NCBI GenBank assembly: GCA_963769045.1
Contig: CAVYKK010000020.1
Span: 1-64,000 of the forward strand
Length of the DNA: 64,000 bases
Direction of reading: 5' to 3'
Source of the DNA: Methanocella_A sp963769045
GTDB taxonomy: Archaea; Halobacteriota; Methanocellia; Methanocellales; Methanocellaceae
Positions 17,729 through 26,137 of this stretch are shown one piece after another. The first letter of the stretch is position 1. Each line of letters begins with the position of its first letter. Both the position numbers and the translations under genes were made by a program. A model generated the notes under the pieces. It searched no databases, had not been told where the DNA came from, and was given only the letters and a program-made list of their open reading frames with translations.

Positions 17729-18751
17729 TTAAAACCAGGCTGATAATGTCTTCTGCTTCTTAGTCTCGGACATGGCCTTGACCAGCCGCTCCAGCACTTT
17801 GTCGACACGCTCTGGCGAGAAGCTGTGCTCCTCACAGAGGAAGCGCTTGATCTTCTCCGGGTCGGGCTTGCCCCACTTGATCTCGTACTTGTCGGTGACA
17901 TCGGGGTGGAGGAAGAACTGTTTGATGCCCTCGTAGTTATCGACGGTCTGGCCTATCTCGTCGAAGATCGCTTTCATGTCGTTCGGGTGTTTCCTTACCA
18001 GTTTCAGCGCCGTCTTCGGGCCGACCTTGTAGATGCCCGGGTTGTAGTCCGTGCCTACGAGGATGGCCAGATCGATCAGCTGCTCCCGGTTGATGTCCAG
18101 CTTCGACAGCACCTCGTCCAGCTCGAGGACTTCGGGCTTGACATCGATCATGATGTTCTTGCGGGGCATCTTTCGTTTGCCAGTGATCGTGATGTTCCTG
18201 ACGACACGGGGCGAACCGAAGAGCAGCGCGTCGTAGTCCTGCGAGCCCACGTAATCGGCGTTGCCTTTCTGGACCATATAGGAAGCTTCCGCCTCGCCCT
18301 CCGACGGCGCGGTCAGGTACGGGACGCCCATATAGCCGAGCAACTCCTTTGCATCGGCGATGATCTGCTGGTTGATCGACGTTGACGCCTGGGCATACTT
18401 ATAGGCCTCGGCGCTGCCAGCCGCTCTCGCTGCCTCGTACATCTGCCTGGCTGCCTCGCGCACCTCGATCCTGGCCTTGATCGTATCGGCCTTGAAGGAA
18501 GGCGGCTTGCCGTCGAAGACGAACACCGGCTTGACGCCTTCTTCGACGAGGTTCGTCACCCGGTAGATGATGCCAGATAAATGAGATGTCACATTGCCCC
18601 TGTCATCGGCCAGTGGCGCACCGTCCTGCTGGCGGATGATGCTCAGGAACTGGTACAGGGTGTTAAAAGCGTCTATAGCGACGGTGCTGTTGTTCAGCTC
18701 CTTCAGCTCGATCTCCCGCGGCTCGACGAGATCGCCTAAATCGACTCCCAT
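17729..18751 (-). CDS. fen: Flap endonuclease 1
   Basis: A 340-aa structure-specific 5' nuclease for Okazaki-fragment maturation and base-excision repair. The N-domain begins MGVDLGDLVEPREIELKELN with the catalytic Asp in VAIDAFNTLYQF. The I-domain has APSEGEAEASYMVQKG and VGSQDYDALLFG, and the helix-3-turn-helix has AILVGTDYNPGIYKVGPKTA. A PCNA-interacting peptide ends the protein (KKQKTLSAWF). Length is normal for archaeal FEN1. The C-terminus lies only 28 bp from the GxxExxY element. Confidence 0.97.
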   Translation of the reverse strand: MGVDLGDLVEPREIELKELNNSTVAIDAFNTLYQFLSIIRQQDGAPLADDRGNVTSHLSGIIYRVTNLVEEGVKPVFVFDGKPPSFKADTIKARIEVREAARQMYEAARAAGSAEAYKYAQASTSINQQIIADAKELLGYMGVPYLTAPSEGEAEASYMVQKGNADYVGSQDYDALLFGSPRVVRNITITGKRKMPRKNIMIDVKPEVLELDEVLSKLDINREQLIDLAILVGTDYNPGIYKVGPKTALKLVRKHPNDMKAIFDEIGQTVDNYEGIKQFFLHPDVTDKYEIKWGKPDPEKIKRFLCEEHSFSPERVDKVLERLVKAMSETKKQKTLSAWF

Positions 18752-18769
18752 TCTCTCTTTTCACTCCAT

Positions 18770-19130
18770 ATTAGGCAGTGCGCCTATCATAATTAAACTT
18801 ATGTATGGCAGAGCCGCTATGCGAAACGGGCCTTGTATGGTGTGACAAGTGCAGTCAGGCGCCGCCTCTAATTTCCCCTCGCCTTTATTAGCCCGGCGAA
18901 GATCAACCCCGCCGCTATATTTACCGCACTGGCTATACGGCATTTTCTAACTAATTTCAACTATTTAAGCATTATTTTCTTTCAGTTATATATTTAGAGC
19001 AATATTTTAGCCGTTTTTGCTTATCAGAAGCCCATTTTGCTATATTTTATCCAATTGAGCCCTCTGACCATCTTTTTCAAATGGCAATGTTTATCACGAC
19101 TCTGTCGAATCTGTGGTACTGTAGGGAGTG
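18770..19130. other. AT-rich intergenic region between divergent genes
   Basis: About 360 bp between fen (-) and the secreted-protein gene (+). It is AT-rich, especially 18940-19050, and must hold both promoters. TATA-like stretches such as TATATTTA (18988-18995) are present, but I cannot assign either with certainty. No RNA gene or repeat was seen. Confidence 0.4.
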
Positions 19131-19135
19131 TAGTT

Positions 19136-19604
19136 ATGAAGATGGTATACAAAATATCAATAGCAGCAATCGTGCTGCTCTCGCTGGCGCTGATCGCCGC
19201 TCCGGCCCTCGCGCAGTACGGATATGGCCTCGGGGCAGGCCCGGGCTACGGTGGCCTCGACGGCGCTTGCGGTGGCGCTGTAACTTACGGAGCCCCGCAG
19301 GACTGCATCGCTCAGGTCTCGTGCAACGTACCTGTCACGACGGAAGTGCCGGTTATGACATGTACCCAGGTACCACAGGAAGTGCCCATCGTGGTCCCGG
19401 TACAGTCGTGTACTGCAGGTGACCGTGCCGAGGGCCGTCATCGTCCCTGAGACGGTCAGTGTGCCTTACGTGACCTGCGCACAGTCGTCCACCACGGTGC
19501 CTGTGACGGTACCCGTGCAGTCGTCGGTGCCGGTGACCAACCTGGTCCCGCAATGCTACACTGTGCCGCTGGGATGCGGTGCAGCAGCTGCGCCCGCGTG
19601 CTGA
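19136..19604 (+). pseudogene. Secreted Val-Pro-rich repeat protein, frameshifted
   Basis: Begins MKMVYKISIAAIVLLSLALI with a cleavable signal peptide ending ALAQ. It continues with a Gly/Tyr-rich stretch and repeated VPV-T/Q-Cys units (VSCNVPVTTEVPVMTC, VPQEVPIVVPVQSC). That frame then turns into unrelated sequence ending at 19450. The same repeat style resumes in the +1 frame (TVPRAVIVPETVSVPYVTC, TTVPVTVPVQSSVPV) and ends at 19604. The switch lies about 19405-19420. This is a broken gene, a sequencing error, or less likely a programmed shift. Intact product about 155 aa, exported, function unknown. Confidence 0.7.
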
Positions 19605-19809
19605 GCCCCTGTTAATAGGGCCTTCCGGCAGGTTTTCAAATCAGGACCTGCTGATACTGTGAACAGAACCTATGCCTGCGATGGCAGACTTAGATGACGA
19701 TATAAAAAGCATGCCTCCGGGCGGGCATGTCCCGCTCTGCATTCATCGGATGCACAGCCGGAACGTGCCTAACTGCAATAAAAAACGGGTTGGGAAACCA
19801 CGAGCCGGC

Positions 19810-20151
19810 CTATTCCGCCGGCTCCTTACGCTCATTTTTATAAGGATACCTTTTGATGCCGCCGCAGCGCTCGCAGGTGATCAGGATATTCCTCCCGTCG
19901 ATGCGTACCCTGGCATTGACTCCCGGCGCCAGGTAGCCGCAGCACTGCTTGCAGACATGCCGCTTCAGCTCTCCCGGAATGCCCACACGGTGACGCATGC
20001 TGATCCTGCGGGCGATGTCGACATACCGGTCAGCCAGGTCCGGGCGGTCGCGACACGCTTTCTCCGCCATGCCGAACAGCCTCTCGATCCGCTGCGCCGC
20101 CATATCGACATTAAACGCCTTCCTGGCCGCTGCCTGTTTACTGCGCTTCAT
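19810..20151 (-). CDS. rnp4: Ribonuclease P protein component 4 (Rpp21)
   Basis: A 113-aa zinc-binding protein subunit of archaeal RNase P, which matures tRNA 5' ends. The zinc cysteines lie in HVCKQCCGYLAPG and ITCERCGGIKRYPY (about residues 67-70 and 93-96). The N-terminal helices (NVDMAAQRIERLFGMAEKA, RYVDIARRISMRHRVGIP) are typical. I place the start at the ATG at 20151 (MKRSKQAAARKAF). The frame stays open upstream to 20448, but that part reads the repeat array described below and is not Rpp21. Confidence 0.92.
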   Translation of the reverse strand: MKRSKQAAARKAFNVDMAAQRIERLFGMAEKACRDRPDLADRYVDIARRISMRHRVGIPGELKRHVCKQCCGYLAPGVNARVRIDGRNILITCERCGGIKRYPYKNERKEPAE

Positions 20152-20261
20152 TCTGGTTCCTGATGTGCCTGCGTGATAGATAAACGTATCCATGTATGAC
20201 GATAATTTCCGTTGCTTCGCCGTCCAGGCAATATCAGAAGTCGACAGAAGAACAGGATTTG

Positions 20262-20375
20262 GTCCGTCCAATATCAATCGCGGTGCGACGCCCATGCGTT
20301 CTAGCAATACTAAAAATTTTTTTACAGCAGGATATGGTCTGTCCATTATTAATCGCGGTGCGACGCCCATGCTTA
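20262..20375 (-). repeat. Tandem repeat array, left part (two copies, about 75-nt period)
   Basis: Two copies of a unit containing AATCGCGGTGCGACGCCCAT at 20276 and 20351 on the + strand. It is the reverse complement of the four-copy array at 20905-21172. The 0.5 kb between the arrays is itself a large inverted repeat. Confidence 0.8.
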
Positions 20376-20912
20376 CTTCGTCGCATGTGCTACTCCGGGT
20401 TTTTCCGGTGCTGCGCCGTCCGGGCCGCGCTCGCACCCTCGGAGACACGCCCCGGCGGCGCCTCGCTTCGCTCGGCTGCGCCAGGTCGAGTCCCTTCGCA
20501 AGCGCTAAGCAACGCGCCTTCGGCAGCGTTCATTGCCCGGCCGCCTCCGCACCCCTCGCACAGCTGCGCGTGCGAGGGGCCTTCGGCCAGAAAAACCCTC
20601 CGCCGACCGCGGAGAAGTAAAGGCTACGCGCACTGGACTAGTATTGGATCGTTGCCTGTTCTAGTGTTGGTTTGGGTTGCCGGTGCTTCTCCGCGGAAGG
20701 CGGAGGGTTTTTTCGGCTTGCCCGCTCGCACGCGTAGCGGTGCGAGGGGTGTGGAGGTGGCGGGTGTGAAAAACGCTGCCGTAGGCGCGTTTTTCAGGGC
20801 TTGCAAAGGAGACTCAACGCTGCCGAAGGCGCGTTGGGCCGACGAAGGTGCGAGCCCGTCGCCCGACACCGGAACATCGGAAAAACCCGGAGTAGCACGT
20901 GCGGCGAAGCAA
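20372..20912. repeat. GC-rich large imperfect inverted repeat with nested hairpins
   Basis: The outer arms contain GTGCTACTCCGGGTTTTTCC (from 20388) and its inverse near 20881-20900. Inner arms at 20590-20617 and 20685-20714 pair around GAAAAACCCTCCGCC. Several short perfect hairpins are nested, e.g. CCCCTCGCAC/GTGCGAGGGG at about 20555-20582 and AACGC-TGCCGAAGGC-GCGTT at about 20816-20835. Open frames across it change with every hairpin and show no protein character. It could encode a structured RNA or be a repeat-driven element. Confidence 0.65.
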
Positions 20913-21172
20913 GCACGGGCGTCGCACCGCGATTAGAAAGGGAAGTATTAGATAGTTGTCATTATTCCTTTTCAACAAGAAGCAAGCACGGGCGTCGCAC
21001 CGCGATTAGAATGGAAAGTATTAGCTATTGACCGGTATGGCTTTTCACAAGAAACAAGCACAGGCGTCGCACCGCGATTAATATTGGAAGTAATGGATAT
21101 TGGCCGATAGGTTTCTATACAAGAAGCAAGCATGGGCGTCGCACCGCGATTAGTATTGGCAGTAGTAATATT
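20905..21172 (+). repeat. Tandem repeat array, right part (four copies, 72-73-nt period)
   Basis: GGCGTCGCACCGCGATTA recurs at 20918, 20991, 21063 and 21135, preceded by AAGCAAGCA(C/T) in most copies. The about 36-nt segments between the conserved blocks are also related (AAGTATTAG..., AAGTAATGG...), so these are degenerate tandem repeats and not CRISPR spacers. On the minus strand the 72-nt period reads as a 24-residue repeat with NRGATPxLxSC, but no convincing gene start or domain accompanies it. Confidence 0.85.
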
Positions 21173-21174
21173 TG

Positions 21175-21866
21175 TCTTAACGGAAGAGGCACATAGAATC
21201 AGGATATTGCGCGCCGATGCCTGTCGCATGCCGCCTCCGGCGGTACAATCCTGCTGCCCGTCCTCCCGCCCTCTGGCGCGCTGCGCTATTGCATGCCGAC
21301 GATGGTCAGGGTCGATTTGTCGGGGATATCGCTGCGTGTATCTTTGCCTCTATCGCCCGCGTACGCGAGCGTCTGCCCCGCCGCCGACGACGGGCTCTGC
21401 CCGTTCGGAGGATGTGACCATAACGAAAGTAACATTCACAGGCTTATTATTGAATCTCGAAAAATCGCCTATAGCCACGGTCCTTTCGTTCCCCGAATGA
21501 GGTTACGGTTTAACTTACAGCACCAGTAATGTGAATGTTACGTTTCCGTTTCCTTGTGGTACTTGTCGGGACCGTGGCTGTATAGGTTTAGGTGGGTATT
21601 GAGGTGGGTGTTGAGGTGGGTGTTGGAGATGGAGTTGGTGTAGTCGTAGGTGTAGGTGACAAGATCCTATTACTACATGGCTCTCCACCTTTTGGGTGTT
21701 GAAGCATATATCCGCGTGGGTATTCGCGGTGTCATGCTACAATCACTTCTTATGTAATTACACTATATCAAACCATATGTCCTAGTTAAGCGAAAATATT
21801 CAGGGGCATATGAAAAAGAAATGTCTTTTCAAATGAATACCGCTTTTTCGGCGAAACTGCCTCCGC
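21175..21866 (-). pseudogene. Intergenic stretch with a possible relic of a surface-protein gene
   Basis: No intact gene is seen. On the minus strand at about 21600-21650 one frame reads PTTTPTPSPTPTSTPTSIPT and then stops. The next frame reads NVTFTLLVL near 21525. A Pro/Thr linker beside short beta-strand-like pieces resembles decayed S-layer or PKD-type surface proteins. GC-rich sequence at 21220-21420 shows nothing recognisable. Confidence 0.3.
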
Positions 21867-22508
21867 TTACGTCGTTATTTGTCGTCCCGTCACAGGCTGG
21901 AGGGCATGCGGACGCAGGCTCACAAGCCCGGCGGCCACCATGTCTGTACCGGGATTATGCCCGGGAACAGGTACGGCAGTATAGTGACGAATCGCTGGAT
22001 GATTTGCATCCATCCCAGCACGAACGGCGACTGCGACGCCGAAGGACTCTCTGTGAGCAGGCTGCCCGACTGGCGGCGAAGGCACAGGAGACGGGCCCAC
22101 TATCCCGGGCATCAACGGCCTGTCCCGGATAACAGGCTGATTGGGCCATGAGACTGGCGGCATAGGCGTAGCCAATGCCGGCTGCACCGATGGCATGGCC
22201 TGGCTAAATGGCTCCTGCAACGGCTGTACCGGCTGCGCAGGCGGATTTTGCTGGAACGGCTGCTGCATGGCTTCCGGCATCTGCGGCATGGGCGGCGGAG
22301 ACGGCGACGGGGCCGGCGTGCTTACGACGGAGACGCCTCCTGAGATGGTGTTGCCACCGCCGACGACGTGTCCCGCGCCGCCTGAAGTATCCTTTGTGCC
22401 TCCGGGCTTGAAGGCGGTAATGTAGCCTGACGCAAAGAGTCCGATGAGCACGGCTGCGATCAAAATGATGGCCGCCACTATTGCCAGCTTGACGATTTCC
22501 CTCGCCAC
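21867..22508 (-). CDS. Membrane-anchored proline-rich protein
   Basis: 213 aa. One N-terminal transmembrane helix (LAIVAAIILIAAVLIGLFA, residues about 8-26) is followed by a Gly-rich stretch and a long Pro/Gln-rich region (PAPSPSPPPMPQMPEAM; QNPPAQPVQPLQEP). The tail beyond residue about 150 has lower-complexity, less natural composition, so the true end may be earlier or shifted. The N-terminus could be a pilin-like signal anchor, but no clear class III site is seen. Divergent from the RqcH gene. Function unknown. Confidence 0.55.
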   Translation of the reverse strand: MAREIVKLAIVAAIILIAAVLIGLFASGYITAFKPGGTKDTSGGAGHVVGGGNTISGGVSVVSTPAPSPSPPPMPQMPEAMQQPFQQNPPAQPVQPLQEPFSQAMPSVQPALATPMPPVSWPNQPVIRDRPLMPGIVGPSPVPSPPVGQPAHRESFGVAVAVRAGMDANHPAIRHYTAVPVPGHNPGTDMVAAGLVSLRPHALQPVTGRQITT

Positions 22509-22700
22509 GATAATCCCTTACGTATTTTTGCCTGACGGGGAAATAAGCATGACCACTATATTTCTGGACAAACCGTATCCGGGGGCGTCTAACGTCGATA
22601 TGGCCCGACTTCATACCCGTCGTGGCATACCAAAGTTTATTATTATGCAATCTTCATTAGCAACAGACGTTCCCGACAGGGAAGGAGCCATAGAGATCAC

Positions 22701-24695
22701 ATGAAAGAAGAAATGAGCAGCGTGGACGTGTTCGCCGTGGTGGGCGAGCTGCAGTTCCTCCTCGACGCCAAGCTCGAGAAGGTATACCAGCACACCCCTG
22801 ACGAGATTCGCATGCGGCTGCAGGAGTTCAAGACCGGCAAGTACGACCTCATCGCCGAGGCCGGACGCCGGCTCCATATCAGCAGCCATGCCCGCGAGTC
22901 GCCCAAGCTGCCTCCGGCGTTCGCCATGATCCTGCGGAAGTACATGATGGGCGGCCGGATTACTGCAATACGCCAGCGCGGCTTCGATCGCATCGTGGAG
23001 ATTGAGGTGCTGCGAGCAGGCGAAACGACCATCCTGGTCGTAGAAATGTTCGCCAGGGGCAACGTCGTGCTGCTGGACGCCGGCCGGAAGATCATCATGC
23101 CCCTCAAGTCCTTTAAGATGAAGGACCGGGACGTGCTGCGGGGCGAGGTCTACGAGTACCCAGCGTCGCAGCTGAACCCGCTGACGCTCACCGAAAGTGA
23201 GCTGGTCCCGCTCTTCCGTGATTCGGATAAGGACCTGGTACGGACGCTGGCCACGCAGACCAACATGGGCGGCATGTACGTGGAGGAAGCATGCCAGATC
23301 GCAGGCATTGACAAGAACCGCCCGGCAAAGTCGCTGGCGGAGAGCGAGATCAAGGTGCTGCTCAACGGCATCAAAACACTGCTCAAACCCCTGGCCGAAG
23401 GCACGCTGCGCCCGCATATTGTCCGCAAGGACGGCAAGAACGTCGATGTGCTGCCGCTGGAACTAAAACGGTACGACGGCTTCGAGAAGGTCTTTTTCGA
23501 GACGTTCAACAAGGCGCTGGATGAGTACTACAGCGCCGTGACCGTCTCCGAGATCAAGGCTGCGGCCACCGAGAAGAAAGCGGAAAAGACCGGCCCGCTG
23601 GAGCGCCGTCTCAAACAGCAGGAAGACGCCATCGCCAAATTCGAGAAGGAAGAGGTCGAAAACGTCCGCAAAGGCGAGATCATCTATGCGGATTACCAGC
23701 AGGTCGAGGACATCGTCAGGGTCATTAACGGCGCGAGAGCGAAAGGCTACTCCTGGGACGACATCAGGAAGACGCTGAAAGAAGCGAAGAAAACCGGCAA
23801 CGCCGCAGCGACGGCCATCCAGTCCGTCGACCCGGCGACGGGCACGGTGACGGTGAAGCTGTCCGATGCGACGGTCAACATCGACGTGGCGCTTACGGTG
23901 CCCCAGAACGCGCAGGCCTATTATGACAGGGCCAAGAGAATAACCGCCAAGAAGGGAGGCGCGCTGAGGGCAATAACGGAGACGAAGAAGGCTATGGCAA
24001 AGGCGCAGCCTCGTGCCGATGAGCCCGCCCGGAAGAAGGTGTCTACAAAGCCGCGCAAGGCACGCTGGTACGACCGGTTCCGGTGGTTCTTCACCTCCGA
24101 CGGGTTCATGGTCGTGGGCGGCAGGGACGCGGATTCCAACGAGGAGATCGTGAAGAAATACATGGACAAGAACGACGTCTTCTTCCATGCCCAGGCCCAC
24201 GGCGCCCCGATCACCGTCATCAAGACCGAAGGCCGCCCGGTCACGCCGGAGGCGCTGGCGGAGACCGCGCAGTTCGCCGTATCCTATTCGTCCGTCTGGA
24301 AAGCCGGCCAGTTCTCGGGCGACTGCTACTGGGTGCGCCCTGAGCAGGTGTCCAAGACACCGGAGTCCGGCGAGTACGTGGCGAAGGGAGCCTTTATCGT
24401 CCGCGGCGAAAGAAACTACATGAAGGACGTCCCGGTACGCGCCGCGGTCGGCATCCGCTTCGACGAGTCGGGCTGCTACGTCATCGGGGGCCCGGTGAAC
24501 GCGGTGAAGGCACGTGCCAAATACACCGTCATCATCGAGCCCGGCGAGCTGAACCAGGGAGACGCCGCCAAGAAGATTTACCGGCACTTCCTCGAGCACG
24601 CGAGCCAGGACGATGCGAAAGCCATTCGCCAGGCTGCGTCGCCCGACCGTATCATGGTGTTCATGCCCCCGGGGGAGACGAGGATTGCACAATAA
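22701..24695 (+). CDS. rqcH: NFACT-family ribosome quality control protein RqcH
   Basis: A 664-aa NFACT protein (Rqc2/RqcH/Tae2). The family recognises peptidyl-tRNA-obstructed 50S subunits and, in many members, adds alanine tails. NFACT-N begins MSSVDVFAVVGELQFLLDA with the expected tRNA/DNA-glycosylase-like pattern (KLEKVYQHTPDEIRMRLQ). A coiled coil follows about residues 300-340 (RRLKQQEDAIAKFEKEEVEN), then NFACT-R near the C-terminus (KARWYDRFRWFFTSDGFMVV, DVFFHAQAHGAPITVIK). Pelota is 57 bp downstream on the same strand, so the two ribosome-rescue genes probably form an operon. Confidence 0.92.
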   Translation: MKEEMSSVDVFAVVGELQFLLDAKLEKVYQHTPDEIRMRLQEFKTGKYDLIAEAGRRLHISSHARESPKLPPAFAMILRKYMMGGRITAIRQRGFDRIVEIEVLRAGETTILVVEMFARGNVVLLDAGRKIIMPLKSFKMKDRDVLRGEVYEYPASQLNPLTLTESELVPLFRDSDKDLVRTLATQTNMGGMYVEEACQIAGIDKNRPAKSLAESEIKVLLNGIKTLLKPLAEGTLRPHIVRKDGKNVDVLPLELKRYDGFEKVFFETFNKALDEYYSAVTVSEIKAAATEKKAEKTGPLERRLKQQEDAIAKFEKEEVENVRKGEIIYADYQQVEDIVRVINGARAKGYSWDDIRKTLKEAKKTGNAAATAIQSVDPATGTVTVKLSDATVNIDVALTVPQNAQAYYDRAKRITAKKGGALRAITETKKAMAKAQPRADEPARKKVSTKPRKARWYDRFRWFFTSDGFMVVGGRDADSNEEIVKKYMDKNDVFFHAQAHGAPITVIKTEGRPVTPEALAETAQFAVSYSSVWKAGQFSGDCYWVRPEQVSKTPESGEYVAKGAFIVRGERNYMKDVPVRAAVGIRFDESGCYVIGGPVNAVKARAKYTVIIEPGELNQGDAAKKIYRHFLEHASQDDAKAIRQAASPDRIMVFMPPGETRIAQ

Positions 24696-24755
24696 GAATT
24701 GTGCAATGAGGCGCAATGAGCGCAATGAAAATTGTGCAATGAGGGTCGTGCAATG
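24690..24755 (+). repeat. Short direct repeats in the rqcH-pelA gap
   Basis: ATTGTGCAATGAGG-like units recur three to four times between the rqcH stop and the pelA start (e.g. AATTGTGCAATGAG, GCAATGAGCGCAATGA, TCGTGCAATGA). Each unit carries an ATGAG or ATGA near-start. They probably arose by slippage and may influence which ATG is used for pelA. Confidence 0.6.
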
Positions 24756-25811
24756 AAGGTCAACAAGGAAGAGCTGCGGGGAGAGTACGGCGAGATTTCT
24801 CTTACGCCGGAGTCGCTGGACGACCTCTGGCACCTGAAGTACGTCGTCGAGCCCGGCGACAAAGTTTTTTCCATGACATACCGTGCAGTAGACTCCATTG
24901 CCGACAAGATACGCCCGGACAAGGTCGAAAAGAGGCTCGTGAGGCTCGGTGTGAATGTCGAGACCGTCGAGTTCCATAAGTTCTCCAACCGGCTGCGTAT
25001 CAAGGGCACGATCTTATCCGACATCGATGCCGGTGCCTATCACACTTTGAACATCGAGCCGTACACGGAACTGTCCATTATCAAGCACTGGAAGTCCGAC
25101 CAGATCGAGCGGATACGGGAAGCCATCGAGGCGGCGAAGCGCCCCGAGGTCGAGATTGTGACCATTGAGGAAGGCGAGGCTGCTATCGGGTACCTGCGGC
25201 AATACGGGATCGAGGAAATATCCAGGGTGCGCCAGTCGTCCTCCGGCAAGCGGGAGGGCACCGATACGCGTTCCGAGTTCTTCGGGGAAGTGGCCAGGCA
25301 GCTGAAATATGCGGACAAGGTCCAGACCTTCGTGGTCGCAGGGCCGGGCTTCATCAAGGACGACTTCGTGAAGTTCCTGAAGAACAACAACCCGGACATC
25401 GCCCAGAAAGTCGTCGTCGAAGACATCTCCTCCATCGGCTCTTCCGGCTTCCAGGAAGTCCTCCGCCGCGGCGCCATCCAGCGCCTCGTCGAGGAGACAC
25501 GCATCACCCGGGAAGCGCAGCTTATCGAAGAGCTGCTTGCCGGTATCGCGAAAGACGGCAAGGTCACCTACGGCTTTGCCCAGGTGAAAAAAGCCGTGGA
25601 CTATGGCGCGGTGGAGACGCTGATGATCGCCGACGAGACACTGCGGGGCTACCGGGAGAAGGGGGCCACGAACGTCGAGGCGCTCATGCGCAACGTGGAG
25701 CATTCGCGGGGCAAAGTCGTGGTCTTCTCCACCGAGTTCGAGCCCGGTCAGCGGCTGGAGCGGCTCGGCGGGATTGCTGCACTGCTGCGGTTCCCTGTCC
25801 CGGCTGAGTAA
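24753..25811 (+). CDS. pelA: Pelota (Dom34) mRNA surveillance protein
   Basis: A 352-aa release-factor-like protein that, with aEF1A and ABCE1, splits ribosomes stalled on mRNA. The N-terminal Sm-like domain has GEISLTPESLDDLWHLKYVV. The central eRF1 domain 2 has VEIVTIEEGEAAIG and lacks the GGQ of release factors, as expected. The C-terminal eRF1 domain 3 has KVTYGFAQVKKAVDYGAVET and LMIADETLR. I chose the ATG at 24753 (MKVNKEEL); the extension to 24732 runs through the short repeats. Functional partner of the upstream rqcH. Confidence 0.95.
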   Translation: MKVNKEELRGEYGEISLTPESLDDLWHLKYVVEPGDKVFSMTYRAVDSIADKIRPDKVEKRLVRLGVNVETVEFHKFSNRLRIKGTILSDIDAGAYHTLNIEPYTELSIIKHWKSDQIERIREAIEAAKRPEVEIVTIEEGEAAIGYLRQYGIEEISRVRQSSSGKREGTDTRSEFFGEVARQLKYADKVQTFVVAGPGFIKDDFVKFLKNNNPDIAQKVVVEDISSIGSSGFQEVLRRGAIQRLVEETRITREAQLIEELLAGIAKDGKVTYGFAQVKKAVDYGAVETLMIADETLRGYREKGATNVEALMRNVEHSRGKVVVFSTEFEPGQRLERLGGIAALLRFPVPAE

Positions 25812-25840
25812 TTTTTATACCTTGTTCAGACTATTCGACT

Positions 25841-25968
25841 ACTGTCACGCTCGCCAGGGGCGCCAGGAGCCAGGTTCGCCAAGGCAATTTTAAGCAATTT
25901 TCTTACAGCTATAATGTATTAAAAGTCTTGGCGCCCTTGGCCCCTGGCGCCCCTGGCGCGCGTGACAG
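25841..25968. repeat. Palindromic element, type D
   Basis: Arms TGTCACGC(T/G)CGCCAGGGGCGCC match over 21 of 22 positions (25843-25864 against 25945-25966). They are built of 9-nt CGCCAGGGG-like units. The interior (25875-25925) is AT-rich. No gene is seen in 25812-26137 apart from this element and a CG-rich motif at about 26020. Confidence 0.8.
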
Positions 25969-26137
25969 GAGTCACATTGTGTATGCAAGGCATAATGCAC
26001 ATTGCTTATATCGTAAAACGCACGCGCGCGAGCAGCCGCCCGCCAGCAACTGGAAGCCTCGACTATAGTACCGGCACGTATTCCGGTAAATTTTTCCCAG
26101 CATTTTAACTCACTGCAGGTAGCACTCCTTTTATCAC

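Noticed and set aside
19810..20448. Longer 212-aa version of the RNase P subunit
   Set aside because: The extra N-terminus translates the repeat array and is not found in Rpp21-type proteins; the ATG at 20151 gives the usual length.
20905..21172. CRISPR array
   Set aside because: The period is regular, but the segments between conserved blocks are similar to each other, no cas gene is near, and related copies exist in inverse orientation. Degenerate tandem repeats fit better.
23463..24977. A 504-aa open frame antisense to rqcH/pelA
   Set aside because: High-GC shadow frame; no domain, no ribosome binding site, and the plus strand holds two convincing genes.
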